Part shown: positions 1-5,842 of the stretch, in pieces
Layout: each line of letters starts with the position of its first letter
Position numbering within the stretch: position 1 is the first letter of the stretch
NCBI GenBank assembly: GCA_964552205.1
Contig: CAZKFT010000047.1
Location: 1-13,701 of the forward strand
DNA: 13,701 nt
Origin: JAIVGZ01 sp964552205
GTDB lineage: Bacteria; Pseudomonadota; Gammaproteobacteria; Natronospirales; JAIVGZ01
Reading direction: 5' to 3'
Program-made: the position numbers and the translations under genes
Notes under the pieces: generated by a model
What the model was told of the DNA's origin: nothing
The model's database searches: none
The model's input: the letters and a program-made list of their open reading frames with translations, nothing else

Positions 1-1229
1 GCGCGCTTGGCGATGGCGAGCCCCAGTCCGTGTCCTCCCGTTTCGCGCTCGCGCGCGGCCCCGACACGGACAAAGGGGTCGAAGATATGTTGCAGATGAG
101 ATTCGGGGACGCCCGGTCCCTGATCCGTGACGGACACGCGAACGCAATTCACTTCCATGGAGACTTCCACCGCCACGGTGCTACCCGCGGGTGTATGACG
201 CATCGCATTGCGGATGATGTTGTCGAAGATGGAATGCAGCAACGCAGGGTCCCCGGTCACGGTCACGGGTTTTGCTTGTAGTAGCACCTGCTTTCCCTCC
301 GCTTGTGCTTCGAAGCGGGCATCTTCGCAGATGCCCTCGAGCAGATCGGACAGCTCGATGGTTTCTCGCGCGACGGTGGCCTGACCCGCGTCCAGCCGCG
401 CGAGGGCTAACAGCTCACCAATGAGTGCATCCATGCGTTCCACTTCAAGCTGCATGCGGTCGAGTGCGGCCTCATCCGGATTCTTGCGACCGAGTTCCAC
501 CGCAACCTGCAGCCGCGCTAGAGGAGACCGCAATTCGTGCGAGATATCGCGTAGCAACTGATTGCGTGCCTCAAGCAGTACCTGCAGCTGGCCGGCCATG
601 CGGTTGAAGTCATGGGCCAGCGCGCTGATGTCGTCACCCCTGCGCGAGGATTCTGGAACACGCGCAGAGAGGTCACCCCCTGCGAGTCGCCGTGTGGCCT
701 CACGCACTGCGCGTACCGGCCTGCTCAGATGGCGAGCGAGCAGGGCAGACAACAGGGCTGTGATCAACAGCGCGATGAAGCCGCGTGCCCACAATGGGAG
801 TTCACGCAAGCCACGCACGGGGACGAAGGCCACCAAGGTCGCGCGCGCATCTCCCAATTGCACAGGGTGGGTATGAATCCGCAGGTTCTCTATCACACGA
901 CTGGTCGGCTCCGATTCCCCTGACAGTTCAAGGAGACGTCGGCGCATATCAGGCCCCACCCGGCGCATGGGCATGATGCGGCCACGCTGTGTGACCAGCA
1001 CCACCCGAATGTCATCGCCTCGGTTCAGCGCACGCAGGTAGCCGGCGACCCCACCGAACCCATCCTCGGCGAACTGGGCTTCGAGTGCGGTGGCATGGCG
1101 CGCGAGGGTCTGCGCATCGGCGACGCCTGGGTCGGGCTGCAGATACTGCTGGGCGAAGAGCAATACTGCACCGATGGCCAGCATGGCGAACCAGAACCAC
1201 AGGAACAGTTTGGCGAACAGTGAGTTCAT
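1..1229 (-). CDS. cpxA: CpxA-like sensor histidine kinase (3' end cut by window edge)
   Basis: Membrane sensor kinase that should phosphorylate the response regulator encoded just upstream. The visible 409 residues contain TM1 (about 7-28), a periplasmic segment (about 29-146), TM2 (about 147-166), HAMP (about 163-217), and a HisKA domain with the H-box SHELRSPL, phosphoacceptor H231. The ATPase domain has the N-box around N341, the G1 box DQGPGVP (369-375), the F-box FDPF, and the G2 box GGHGLGLAI near the edge. Roughly the last 20-50 residues lie outside the window. The H-box context and the run before the G2 box (ARERETGGHGLGLAI) are very close to E. coli CpxA as I remember it. The ATG at 1229 overlaps the regulator's TGA (ATGA), so the two are translationally coupled. 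The kinase call is near certain; the CpxA assignment is family-level inference supported by the partner regulator and the neighbouring Spy/CpxP-like gene. Confidence 0.93.
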   Translation of the reverse strand, partial: MNSLFAKLFLWFWFAMLAIGAVLLFAQQYLQPDPGVADAQTLARHATALEAQFAEDGFGGVAGYLRALNRGDDIRVVLVTQRGRIMPMRRVGPDMRRRLLELSGESEPTSRVIENLRIHTHPVQLGDARATLVAFVPVRGLRELPLWARGFIALLITALLSALLARHLSRPVRAVREATRRLAGGDLSARVPESSRRGDDISALAHDFNRMAGQLQVLLEARNQLLRDISHELRSPLARLQVAVELGRKNPDEAALDRMQLEVERMDALIGELLALARLDAGQATVARETIELSDLLEGICEDARFEAQAEGKQVLLQAKPVTVTGDPALLHSIFDNIIRNAMRHTPAGSTVAVEVSMEVNCVRVSVTDQGPGVPESHLQHIFDPFVRVGAARERETGGHGLGLAIAKR

Positions 1230-1906
1230 GGGCTCGTCACATACTGGTAGCCGGCGCCACGCACGGTCTTGATGCGTGCTCCACCATCCGGCAAGGGCCC
1301 GAGTTTGCGACGCAGGTGACTGAGGTGCATGTCGACGCTGCGGTCATAGGCCTGCAGGCATCTCCCGAGCGCGGCTTCACACAGCCTGTCCTTGTCCACG
1401 ACCTGGCCGGCAGCCGCCAGCAGCTCTGCGAGCAAGGCGAATTCAGCGCCGGTGAGACTCACCTCATTGCCACCCACCCACACTTCCCTACGTCCCAGGT
1501 CCAGTACCAGGTCACCCACCTCGACGCGTGCGGATTCCGGTGTGGCGCTCCCTCGTCGCAACAAGGCGCGCAGACGCGCAGCCAGCACCCTGGGATTGCA
1601 GGGCTTGGGTAGGTAATCGTCAGCGCCCAATTCGAGGCCGACCACCGTGTCCACATCGTCGCCCCGCGCGGTCAACATCAGCACCGGTGTGTGATCAGTG
1701 CGACGCAACTGTCGCAACACATCGAAACCATCGCGGCCCGGGAGCATCACATCCAGCACCACGGCGTCGAACCCGCCGGCTGCTGCGATGGACAAACCGG
1801 TGTCACCATCGTGCGCCGACTCGACAGTGAATCCCTCGCTCGAGAGGAATTCCACCAACATGGCGGCCAGTTCGCGGTCGTCGTCGATCAGCAGGATGCG
1901 GTTCAT
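1226..1906 (-). CDS. cpxR: CpxR-like OmpR/PhoB-family response regulator
   Basis: DNA-binding response regulator of 226 residues, usual length for the family. The receiver domain (1-118) has the acidic pair D9/D10, phosphoacceptor D52 (VVLDVMLP), T79 and K101 (LPKP). The C-terminal winged helix (about 127-223) ends in VRGAGYQYV. The segment LGRCLQAYDRSVDMHLSHLR resembles the equivalent stretch of CpxR rather than OmpR or PhoB, and the N-terminus MNRILLIDDDREL is almost the CpxR one. Residue 103 is Cys where E. coli CpxR has Phe (LPKPFN). The ATG at 1906 gives the canonical N-terminus, although no good Shine-Dalgarno precedes it. It forms an operon with the kinase and is divergent from the Spy-like gene. 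A CpxR-box-like site 42-56 bases upstream of its start suggests autoregulation. Confidence 0.95.
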   Translation of the reverse strand: MNRILLIDDDRELAAMLVEFLSSEGFTVESAHDGDTGLSIAAAGGFDAVVLDVMLPGRDGFDVLRQLRRTDHTPVLMLTARGDDVDTVVGLELGADDYLPKPCNPRVLAARLRALLRRGSATPESARVEVGDLVLDLGRREVWVGGNEVSLTGAEFALLAELLAAAGQVVDKDRLCEAALGRCLQAYDRSVDMHLSHLRRKLGPLPDGGARIKTVRGAGYQYVTSP

Positions 1907-1922
1907 GGCGCTATTCTTGCAG

Positions 1923-1939
1923 ACCTCGGCGGCTGAGGT
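1923..1939. repeat. Small inverted repeat in the cpxR 5' leader
   Basis: The sequence reads ACCTC-N7-GAGGT, a perfect 5-base dyad starting 17 bases upstream of the cpxR start codon and lying between it and the CpxR box. In the cpxR transcript it could form a short GC-rich hairpin, or it could be a protein-binding dyad. No function can be assigned from sequence alone. Confidence 0.4.
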
Positions 1940-1947
1940 TGCCCGAC

Positions 1948-1962
1948 TTTACAATTCCTTAC
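1948..1962 (-). promoter_or_regulatory. Candidate CpxR box (GTAAG-N5-GTAAA on the minus strand)
   Basis: On the plus strand the site reads TTTAC-AATTC-CTTAC; on the minus strand it is GTAAG-GAATT-GTAAA. The established CpxR recognition sequence is GTAAA-N5-GTAAA, so this matches 9 of 10 defined positions with exact spacing. It lies between the divergent cpxR-like and spy-like start codons (42 bases from the former, 68 from the latter). This is the expected position for co-regulation of both sides. I could not assign a convincing -35/-10 pair for either direction. Confidence 0.7.
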
Positions 1963-2016
1963 AAAGCCGACACCCAACTCGACACTGGCGACGGGTACGC
2001 TGGCACCATGTCAACC

Positions 2017-2025
2017 AGGAGGTGA
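2017..2025 (+). promoter_or_regulatory. Very strong Shine-Dalgarno of the spy-like gene
   Basis: AGGAGGTGA is nine contiguous bases complementary to the 3' end of 16S rRNA, five bases before the ATG at 2031. It fixes the start codon of the spy-like gene and rejects longer reading frames that run in from further upstream. The site also ends a five-codon mini-ORF (2008-2025), whose AGG AGG TGA codons are the Shine-Dalgarno itself. Confidence 0.85.
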
Positions 2026-2030
2026 ACAAG

Positions 2031-2393
2031 ATGAATACGAAAATCATGGGTATCGCAGTGCTGGGCCTGATGCTGTCGGGTACCGCCCTGGCCGACAACC
2101 ACGGTCATGGTCGAGGTGAAATGCAACGAGGTGGAAACCCGCTCGAGCTGACGGAAGCGCAGCGCGAGCAGATGCAGACCATCCGTACGAACTACGGCGA
2201 GCAGATGCGTGCCCTGCGTCAGCAGATGCATGCCGAGATGCAGGCAGTACTCACGCCTGAGCAGCAGGCGAAAGCAGCGGAAATGCGTGAAGCGCGTCAG
2301 GCGCGGATGCAGGAACGCCGCGAGCGCATGCAGGAGCGTCGCGAACACATGCGGGAAGGACGCCATCACCGGCGCCAGCGCGACGGAAGCTGA
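2031..2393 (+). CDS. Spy/CpxP-family periplasmic protein
   Basis: Secreted protein of 120 residues, shorter than E. coli Spy or CpxP (about 160). A signal peptide ends in GTALA with likely cleavage after A21, giving a mature start of DNHGHG. Two family motifs are present: LTEAQ (40-44) and LTPEQ (74-78). These LTxxQ motifs define the Spy/CpxP/ZraP group of helical periplasmic chaperones and stress-sensor modulators. The rest is predicted as amphipathic helix rich in Met, Gln, Arg and Glu. Residues 92-105 are two exact copies of RMQERRE, followed by a His/Arg-rich tail. Divergent from the cpxRA-like pair and next to a CpxR box, it probably plays the CpxP or Spy role: binding unfolded envelope proteins and damping the kinase. 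The start is set by a nearly perfect Shine-Dalgarno. Family assignment is strong; the exact role is inferred. Confidence 0.85.
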   Translation: MNTKIMGIAVLGLMLSGTALADNHGHGRGEMQRGGNPLELTEAQREQMQTIRTNYGEQMRALRQQMHAEMQAVLTPEQQAKAAEMREARQARMQERRERMQERREHMREGRHHRRQRDGS

Positions 2394-2395
2394 AT

Positions 2396-2428
2396 AAAAA
2401 AGCCCCGGGATGACCGGGGCTTTTTTTT
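2396..2428. terminator. Bidirectional rho-independent terminator
   Basis: An 8-bp GC-rich stem, AGCCCCGG (2401-2408) pairing with CCGGGGCT (2414-2421), has a 5-base loop. It is flanked by six A on the left and eight T on the right (2421-2428). It lies 2 bases after the spy-like stop codon. Because the A-tract reads as a U-tract on the other strand, it also terminates the convergent DUF1232 gene, whose stop codon sits in the T-tract. Confidence 0.95.
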
Positions 2429-2999
2429 AGAGCAGTGAGAAAGGTGACCGTCCGCCACCGCGGCGCCGGCTGGAGCGTCCACGCGCCCTGCGGTCGCGGA
2501 TACGACCAATCAGCTGTTGCCGTTTCGACTCCATCCACTTCTCGCGGGTCATCGGAATATCGTCCAAACCACGACGGCGCGTCTCGGTTTCGCGGAACGC
2601 ACAGAAATCCTTGTAGGCCTGCATTTCGTGCTCGAGTTCGCGCCCGATGAGTTCAATCATGATGGCGTCATCGAGGAAGCCCAATACGGGGATATCGTCT
2701 GCAATCAGGTCATCCGGCTCAAGGAAGTACGCCAAGCCGCTCAGGATGCGCTTGCGTTCAGGTGCCGGTAGTGCAAAGGCGCCATCTTCAAGCATGGTCT
2801 GCATGGTTTCGATGATACCGACACGGTCGCGTACGAAGGCTGGCAATTTCTGGCCGCGCAATTCTTCGAGCAAACCAGTGGTCGCACTCAGGATTTCCGG
2901 TTCGTCGTATTCCTTCGCAACCGACTTGGCCTGCTTCATCAGTCCACGGAAGTGTTTCAGATCGTCATCATCCAGCTCGAAACTGATGGTCAGCGACAT
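2427..2999 (-). CDS. DUF1232 (YkvA-like) protein with Arg/Gly-rich tail
   Basis: Protein of 190 residues. The core at about 84-120 (ILSGLAYFLEPDDLIADDIP, then VLGFLDDAIM) matches the DUF1232/YkvA signature, in which a hydrophobic stretch is followed by a D-L-I-x-D-x-I-P-V-L-G-x-x-D-D motif. No enzymatic function is established for this family, to my knowledge. The N-terminus is acidic and soluble-looking. The C-terminus (about 167-184) is very rich in Arg and Gly and could bind nucleic acid or acidic lipid. A GGAGAG Shine-Dalgarno about seven bases upstream supports the ATG at 2999. It lies 65 bases downstream of the DUF2254-like membrane protein on the same strand, probably in the same transcript, and ends inside the bidirectional terminator. 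Its job is unknown. Confidence 0.8.
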   Translation of the reverse strand: MSLTISFELDDDDLKHFRGLMKQAKSVAKEYDEPEILSATTGLLEELRGQKLPAFVRDRVGIIETMQTMLEDGAFALPAPERKRILSGLAYFLEPDDLIADDIPVLGFLDDAIMIELIGRELEHEMQAYKDFCAFRETETRRRGLDDIPMTREKWMESKRQQLIGRIRDRRARGRSSRRRGGGRSPFSLL

Positions 3000-3064
3000 G
3001 TACGTCTCTCCAGAAAGTGATTGCGTCCGGTGAATCTAGCGAACCCGTGGCCCGCGGTCAAAGG

Positions 3065-4684
3065 CTATTGGTCGGTTGCGCGCCTGCGGGGTGGCGGTGC
3101 GGCATCCAGCCAGCTGAAGAATACGCCCAAGTGGGCCCGTTCCGCCTCCGGCAGATACTCGAAGTTGCGCCCGCGGTCCACGATCTCCCAGAAATGGGGG
3201 GATTCCACTTTGGCAAGCTCATCACGGACCGAATGCAGCAGGTCGGCGGGCTCCGTGAGCATGTCCTCGGCAATCATCCTGGCTTTGGTCTCTTCGCCGG
3301 CCCAGATGTAGTAGCACGCCAGTTTGGTCTGCGCCTTGCGTACACCTCTCAGCCCGCGTTCCTGCCGATAGCCCCGGGTAGGTCGGTCGAGGTCAAGGAA
3401 CTGCCGGAGAATGCGGCCTTCCTCGGGGTGGTTTTTGCGATGCGCGAACTGGCACAGTGCCGCCAGATCGTAGGCGACCGTCTCGGTGATGAACGGCAGG
3501 TCTTCCTCGAACGCGACATGGCCGTAGTACTTGAGGAAAGCCACACCCTCCAGAGCCGCTTCGCCCTGGTTGAGGCGAAGCATTGCCTCGATGAGCATGC
3601 GGTACTGGTGCAGGACGTTGTAAGCGGTGCGTACGCTTCCCCGGTTGATGGCGGAGCGCAGGTAGGAGTTCATGAAGCGGAACACCATGCGAATCAGCTC
3701 AAGCTGGCCACGTGATGCGGCCGCCTCACCGATGTAGCGCGTATCAATGGCGACGAGGTAGTTGATGTCCTGCATGGACTCCAGCGCTTCGTTGTAGACA
3801 CCGAGGTACTGTCGGAGGGTTTTCCATTCCACCCACATCCAGCGCAACTCCAGCTCTCGCATGAGCTCGATGTCCATCGCGACGAAATCCGGGTTCTCCC
3901 GGAGCTCCTTGCCGATGCGATACCACATGCGCTCCTGGTCCGGCTTGCTCGCGATGTACTCGATCAGGAAATCGCGCAGGGAATCCACGGCACGCCCTGC
4001 GACAATCTTGTCCTTGCCATCGATCGAGTTGTTGGCGATGTCGGTGATTTCCTCCATCAGGTTCAGCACGCGGCCCTGCAAGCGGTCCATCTTTTCCAGG
4101 TCCGGTTCCTGCATACCCTGCCTGACGAGTGAGCTCGTATGGAATCGGATACGGTCGATGATGTTGCCCGGTTCCAGGAACCAGAACACATACGCGAAGT
4201 AGGGCAGCATGATGGCCAGGCCGATGCTGGTCAGACCCATCACCAGAATCAACAGCGCCACGGGCACGAAATCATGGTGCAGCGACACACTGAGCCAAAT
4301 CGCGCAGAGACTGGCGACCACATAGAAGCTCATCACGCCGATATTGACCGGGTCCCTGAGGAACATCAGCGCAACGCCGGTATAGCGGTCCGATGACAGC
4401 TGCACGATGATGGCGACCACGGTGAGGACGATGCCGAGGACCGCCACCAGTGTCATGCCCAGCGCGGGTAGGGCATCGGTGATCAGGTCAGGATCAAAGG
4501 TGAAGTAGTGGCCGAAGGCGCTACCTGCGATGTCTCCACCACTGACCACCAGAACGTCCAGAGCGTAGAAGCTTCCGAAAACCAATAACGCGAACGCGGC
4601 CATCGCGAGCACCGGCGCGAACCACGCACGTAAAATCTTAGGGCTAGGTCGGCGTAGCGGCACTCGTCCCTTAATGGCCACCAT
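3065..4684 (-). CDS. DUF2254-like predicted membrane protein
   Basis: Protein of 539 residues with four predicted TM segments near the N-terminus (about 21-43, 72-95, 114-134, 140-168). A long soluble, mostly helical C-terminal region follows (about 170-539) and is probably cytoplasmic. The TM2/TM3 region, with a polar QLSSDRYTG segment and FLRDPVNIGVMSF, resembles DUF2254, a family of predicted membrane proteins without known function. I chose the ATG at 4684 because it has AAGGGG five bases upstream (complement of 4690-4695). The frame stays open back to a TTG at 4735, but that codon has no Shine-Dalgarno and would add 17 polar residues. The gene is divergent from the his operon and likely co-transcribed with the DUF1232 gene. 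The membrane topology is clear; the family name is moderately sure. Confidence 0.75.
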   Translation of the reverse strand: MVAIKGRVPLRRPSPKILRAWFAPVLAMAAFALLVFGSFYALDVLVVSGGDIAGSAFGHYFTFDPDLITDALPALGMTLVAVLGIVLTVVAIIVQLSSDRYTGVALMFLRDPVNIGVMSFYVVASLCAIWLSVSLHHDFVPVALLILVMGLTSIGLAIMLPYFAYVFWFLEPGNIIDRIRFHTSSLVRQGMQEPDLEKMDRLQGRVLNLMEEITDIANNSIDGKDKIVAGRAVDSLRDFLIEYIASKPDQERMWYRIGKELRENPDFVAMDIELMRELELRWMWVEWKTLRQYLGVYNEALESMQDINYLVAIDTRYIGEAAASRGQLELIRMVFRFMNSYLRSAINRGSVRTAYNVLHQYRMLIEAMLRLNQGEAALEGVAFLKYYGHVAFEEDLPFITETVAYDLAALCQFAHRKNHPEEGRILRQFLDLDRPTRGYRQERGLRGVRKAQTKLACYYIWAGEETKARMIAEDMLTEPADLLHSVRDELAKVESPHFWEIVDRGRNFEYLPEAERAHLGVFFSWLDAAPPPRRRATDQ

Positions 4685-4768
4685 CCGAGCCCCTTGGCCA
4701 CGGTCGGTTTTCAGATCCCCACTCCCCTGCGCCAATTTGGTGTGGCGCGCCCAGCATATTCACGGCCC

Positions 4769-4785
4769 CTTGCACGGATTGCAAG
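4769..4785. repeat. Perfect dyad overlapping the his operon -35 element
   Basis: The sequence is CTTGCA-CGGAT-TGCAAG, a 6-base inverted repeat with a 5-base spacer. It covers the proposed -35 hexamer at 4770-4775 and sits in the divergent spacer between the DUF2254-like gene and the his operon. Its placement suits an operator or activator site, but I do not recognise the cognate protein. Confidence 0.5.
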
Positions 4786-4798
4786 TGAGCGGTATAGT
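4770..4798 (+). promoter_or_regulatory. Candidate sigma70 promoter of the his operon
   Basis: TTGCAC (4770-4775) and TATAGT (4793-4798) are separated by exactly 17 bases. The -10 matches the consensus at 5 of 6 positions; the -35 is weak at 3 of 6, which would suit a regulated promoter. The predicted transcription start is near 4805, giving a short leader of about 34 bases before the ATG at 4839. No room exists for a his attenuator. Confidence 0.6.
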
Positions 4799-4808
4799 TC
4801 GCACCAAT

Positions 4809-4826
4809 GTATTAACGCATTAATAC
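4809..4826. promoter_or_regulatory. Candidate operator for the TrpR-family regulator
   Basis: GTATTAACGCATTAATAC is a perfect 7-base inverted repeat with a 4-base spacer, just downstream of the predicted transcription start. It has the same 18-base length as the symmetrical E. coli trp operator core and shares its GTAnTA...TAnTAC half-site pattern (my comparison from memory, 11 of 18 positions identical). The first gene of the operon encodes a TrpR-family protein, so autoregulation plus his operon repression is the simplest reading. Confidence 0.65.
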
Positions 4827-4838
4827 GATAGGACGCCC

Positions 4839-5147
4839 ATGAAGCAGAGCACCACACGAGACCAGTCAGCCGAAGCCGCCGCAGAATCTGCGCTGTATCA
4901 GGCCATCCTCGGCCTCAAAACCAGCGATGAGCTGTACGCCTTCTTCAGGGATTTGTGCACGCCCGCGGAGCTGCAGGCCATGGCGGATCGCTGGCGCGTG
5001 GTAGAACTGCTGCGCGACGGTATCCCCTATCGTGAAATCCATGACCGGACCGGGGTGAGTGTCACCACCGTGGGCCGCGTCGCCCGCTTTCTCGAGCTCG
5101 GCAATGGCGGCTACCGCATTGCCCTGGAACGGCTCACCAAGGACTGA
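4839..5147 (+). CDS. yerC: TrpR-family (YerC/YecD-type) regulator, probable his operon repressor
   Basis: DNA-binding protein of 102 residues, normal for this family. It carries the TrpR fold signature: CTPAELQAMADRWRVVELL (40-58), then a helix-turn-helix at about 62-86 with GIPYREI and TGVSVTTVGRVARFL. Aligned by eye to E. coli TrpR, T41, R51 and R80 correspond to the ligand-contacting T44, R54 and R84, while F84 replaces S88. That suggests a related pocket for a different ligand, plausibly histidine. It is the first gene of the operon and ends 5 bases before hisG. As I recall, comparative genomics has predicted a TrpR-family histidine regulator (HisR) in Xanthomonadales with this context. 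An AGGA lies a few bases before the ATG. Family is sure; the effector is inference. Confidence 0.88.
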   Translation: MKQSTTRDQSAEAAAESALYQAILGLKTSDELYAFFRDLCTPAELQAMADRWRVVELLRDGIPYREIHDRTGVSVTTVGRVARFLELGNGGYRIALERLTKD

Positions 5148-5152
5148 ACCCC

Positions 5153-5742
5153 ATGCCCAACTCCGCCCGCTTGCGGGTGGCCGTGCAGAAATCCGGCCGC
5201 CTGACGGACAATTCGCTCAAATTGATGGCCCAGTGCGGTTTGCGTTTTTCTCGCGACAAGGGCCACCTCATCTGTTTCGGCGAGAACCTGCCGATTGATC
5301 TGCTGTTGGTGCGTGACGACGATATTCCGGGCCTGGTGGAGGAGGGCGCGGCAGATGCCGGCATCGTTGGCAGCAATGTCGCGCGCGAATACCTGTTCGG
5401 CCTGGCCGCCGGGTCGGACCCGTTCACCGTCCGCCGGGAACTGGACTTCGGGTCCTGCCGTTTGAGTCTTGCCGCTCCAGCGGATTCGGATATTCGTTCG
5501 GTGAGCGAGGTGTCGGGACTTCGGATTGCTACTAGTTATCCGAATATAACCGCACGATACCTGCAGGATAACGACATATCGGCGACAATCGTGACACTTT
5601 CCGGCGCGGTTGAAATCGCTCCCCGGCTGGGTAAGGCGGATGTCATTTGCGATCTGGTCTCCACCGGCGAGACCCTGCGCGCTCACAACCTTGTCGAAAT
5701 CGGCACGGTGGACGAAAGCCGCGCCTGCATCATCACCGGTAA
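5153..5742 (+). CDS. hisG: ATP phosphoribosyltransferase, HisG (3' end lost in assembly gap)
   Basis: First enzyme of histidine synthesis; it condenses ATP and PRPP to phosphoribosyl-ATP and is normally feedback-inhibited by histidine. The 196 visible residues match the catalytic part: LRVAVQKSGRL near the start, RDDDIPGLVEEGAADAGIVG, LDFGSCRLSLA, RIATSYPN, and the phosphoribosyl-binding DVICDLVSTGETL (163-175). Similarity to the E. coli long form is high throughout, so a C-terminal regulatory domain of about 100 residues is expected. That part would lie in the N-run and cannot be confirmed. No hisZ is seen, consistent with a long, self-sufficient HisG. AAGGA lies nine bases before the ATG, overlapping the end of the regulator gene. 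Codons ATA, CGA and AGT become frequent toward the gap, unlike elsewhere in the operon. Confidence 0.95.
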
Positions 5743-5842
5743 NNNNNNNNNNNNNNNNNNNNNNNNNNNNNNNNNNNNNNNNNNNNNNNNNNNNNNNNNN
5801 NNNNNNNNNNNNNNNNNNNNNNNNNNNNNNNNNNNNNNNNNN
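5743..5842. other. Assembly gap of 100 N, hisG/hisD junction
   Basis: Exactly 100 N, the usual placeholder for a gap of unknown size. By comparison with E. coli, the missing part should contain the C-terminal roughly 100 residues of a long-form HisG, the junction, and about 57 N-terminal residues of HisD. That is around 450-480 bases, so the printed length is not real. Reading frames drawn through the Ns are meaningless. Confidence 0.97.

Noticed and set aside
1979..2001. TCGACA (1979) and TACGCT (1996) as a promoter for the spy-like gene
   Set aside because: The spacing is only 11 bases and the -10 matches just 3 of 6 positions, so I did not call a promoter.
1698..2030. Upstream extension of the spy-like reading frame
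   Set aside because: The extension lies antisense to cpxR and would bury the signal peptide. The AGGAGGTGA site five bases before 2031 fixes the start there.
3017..3715. Plus-strand open frame of 232 codons across the DUF2254-like gene
   Set aside because: Antisense to a membrane protein with clear TM pattern; the translation has no domain resemblance and no ribosome site.
4685..4735. TTG at 4735 as start of the DUF2254-like protein
   Set aside because: No ribosome site precedes it, and the ATG at 4684 has AAGGGG at good spacing and starts directly before a basic segment and TM1.
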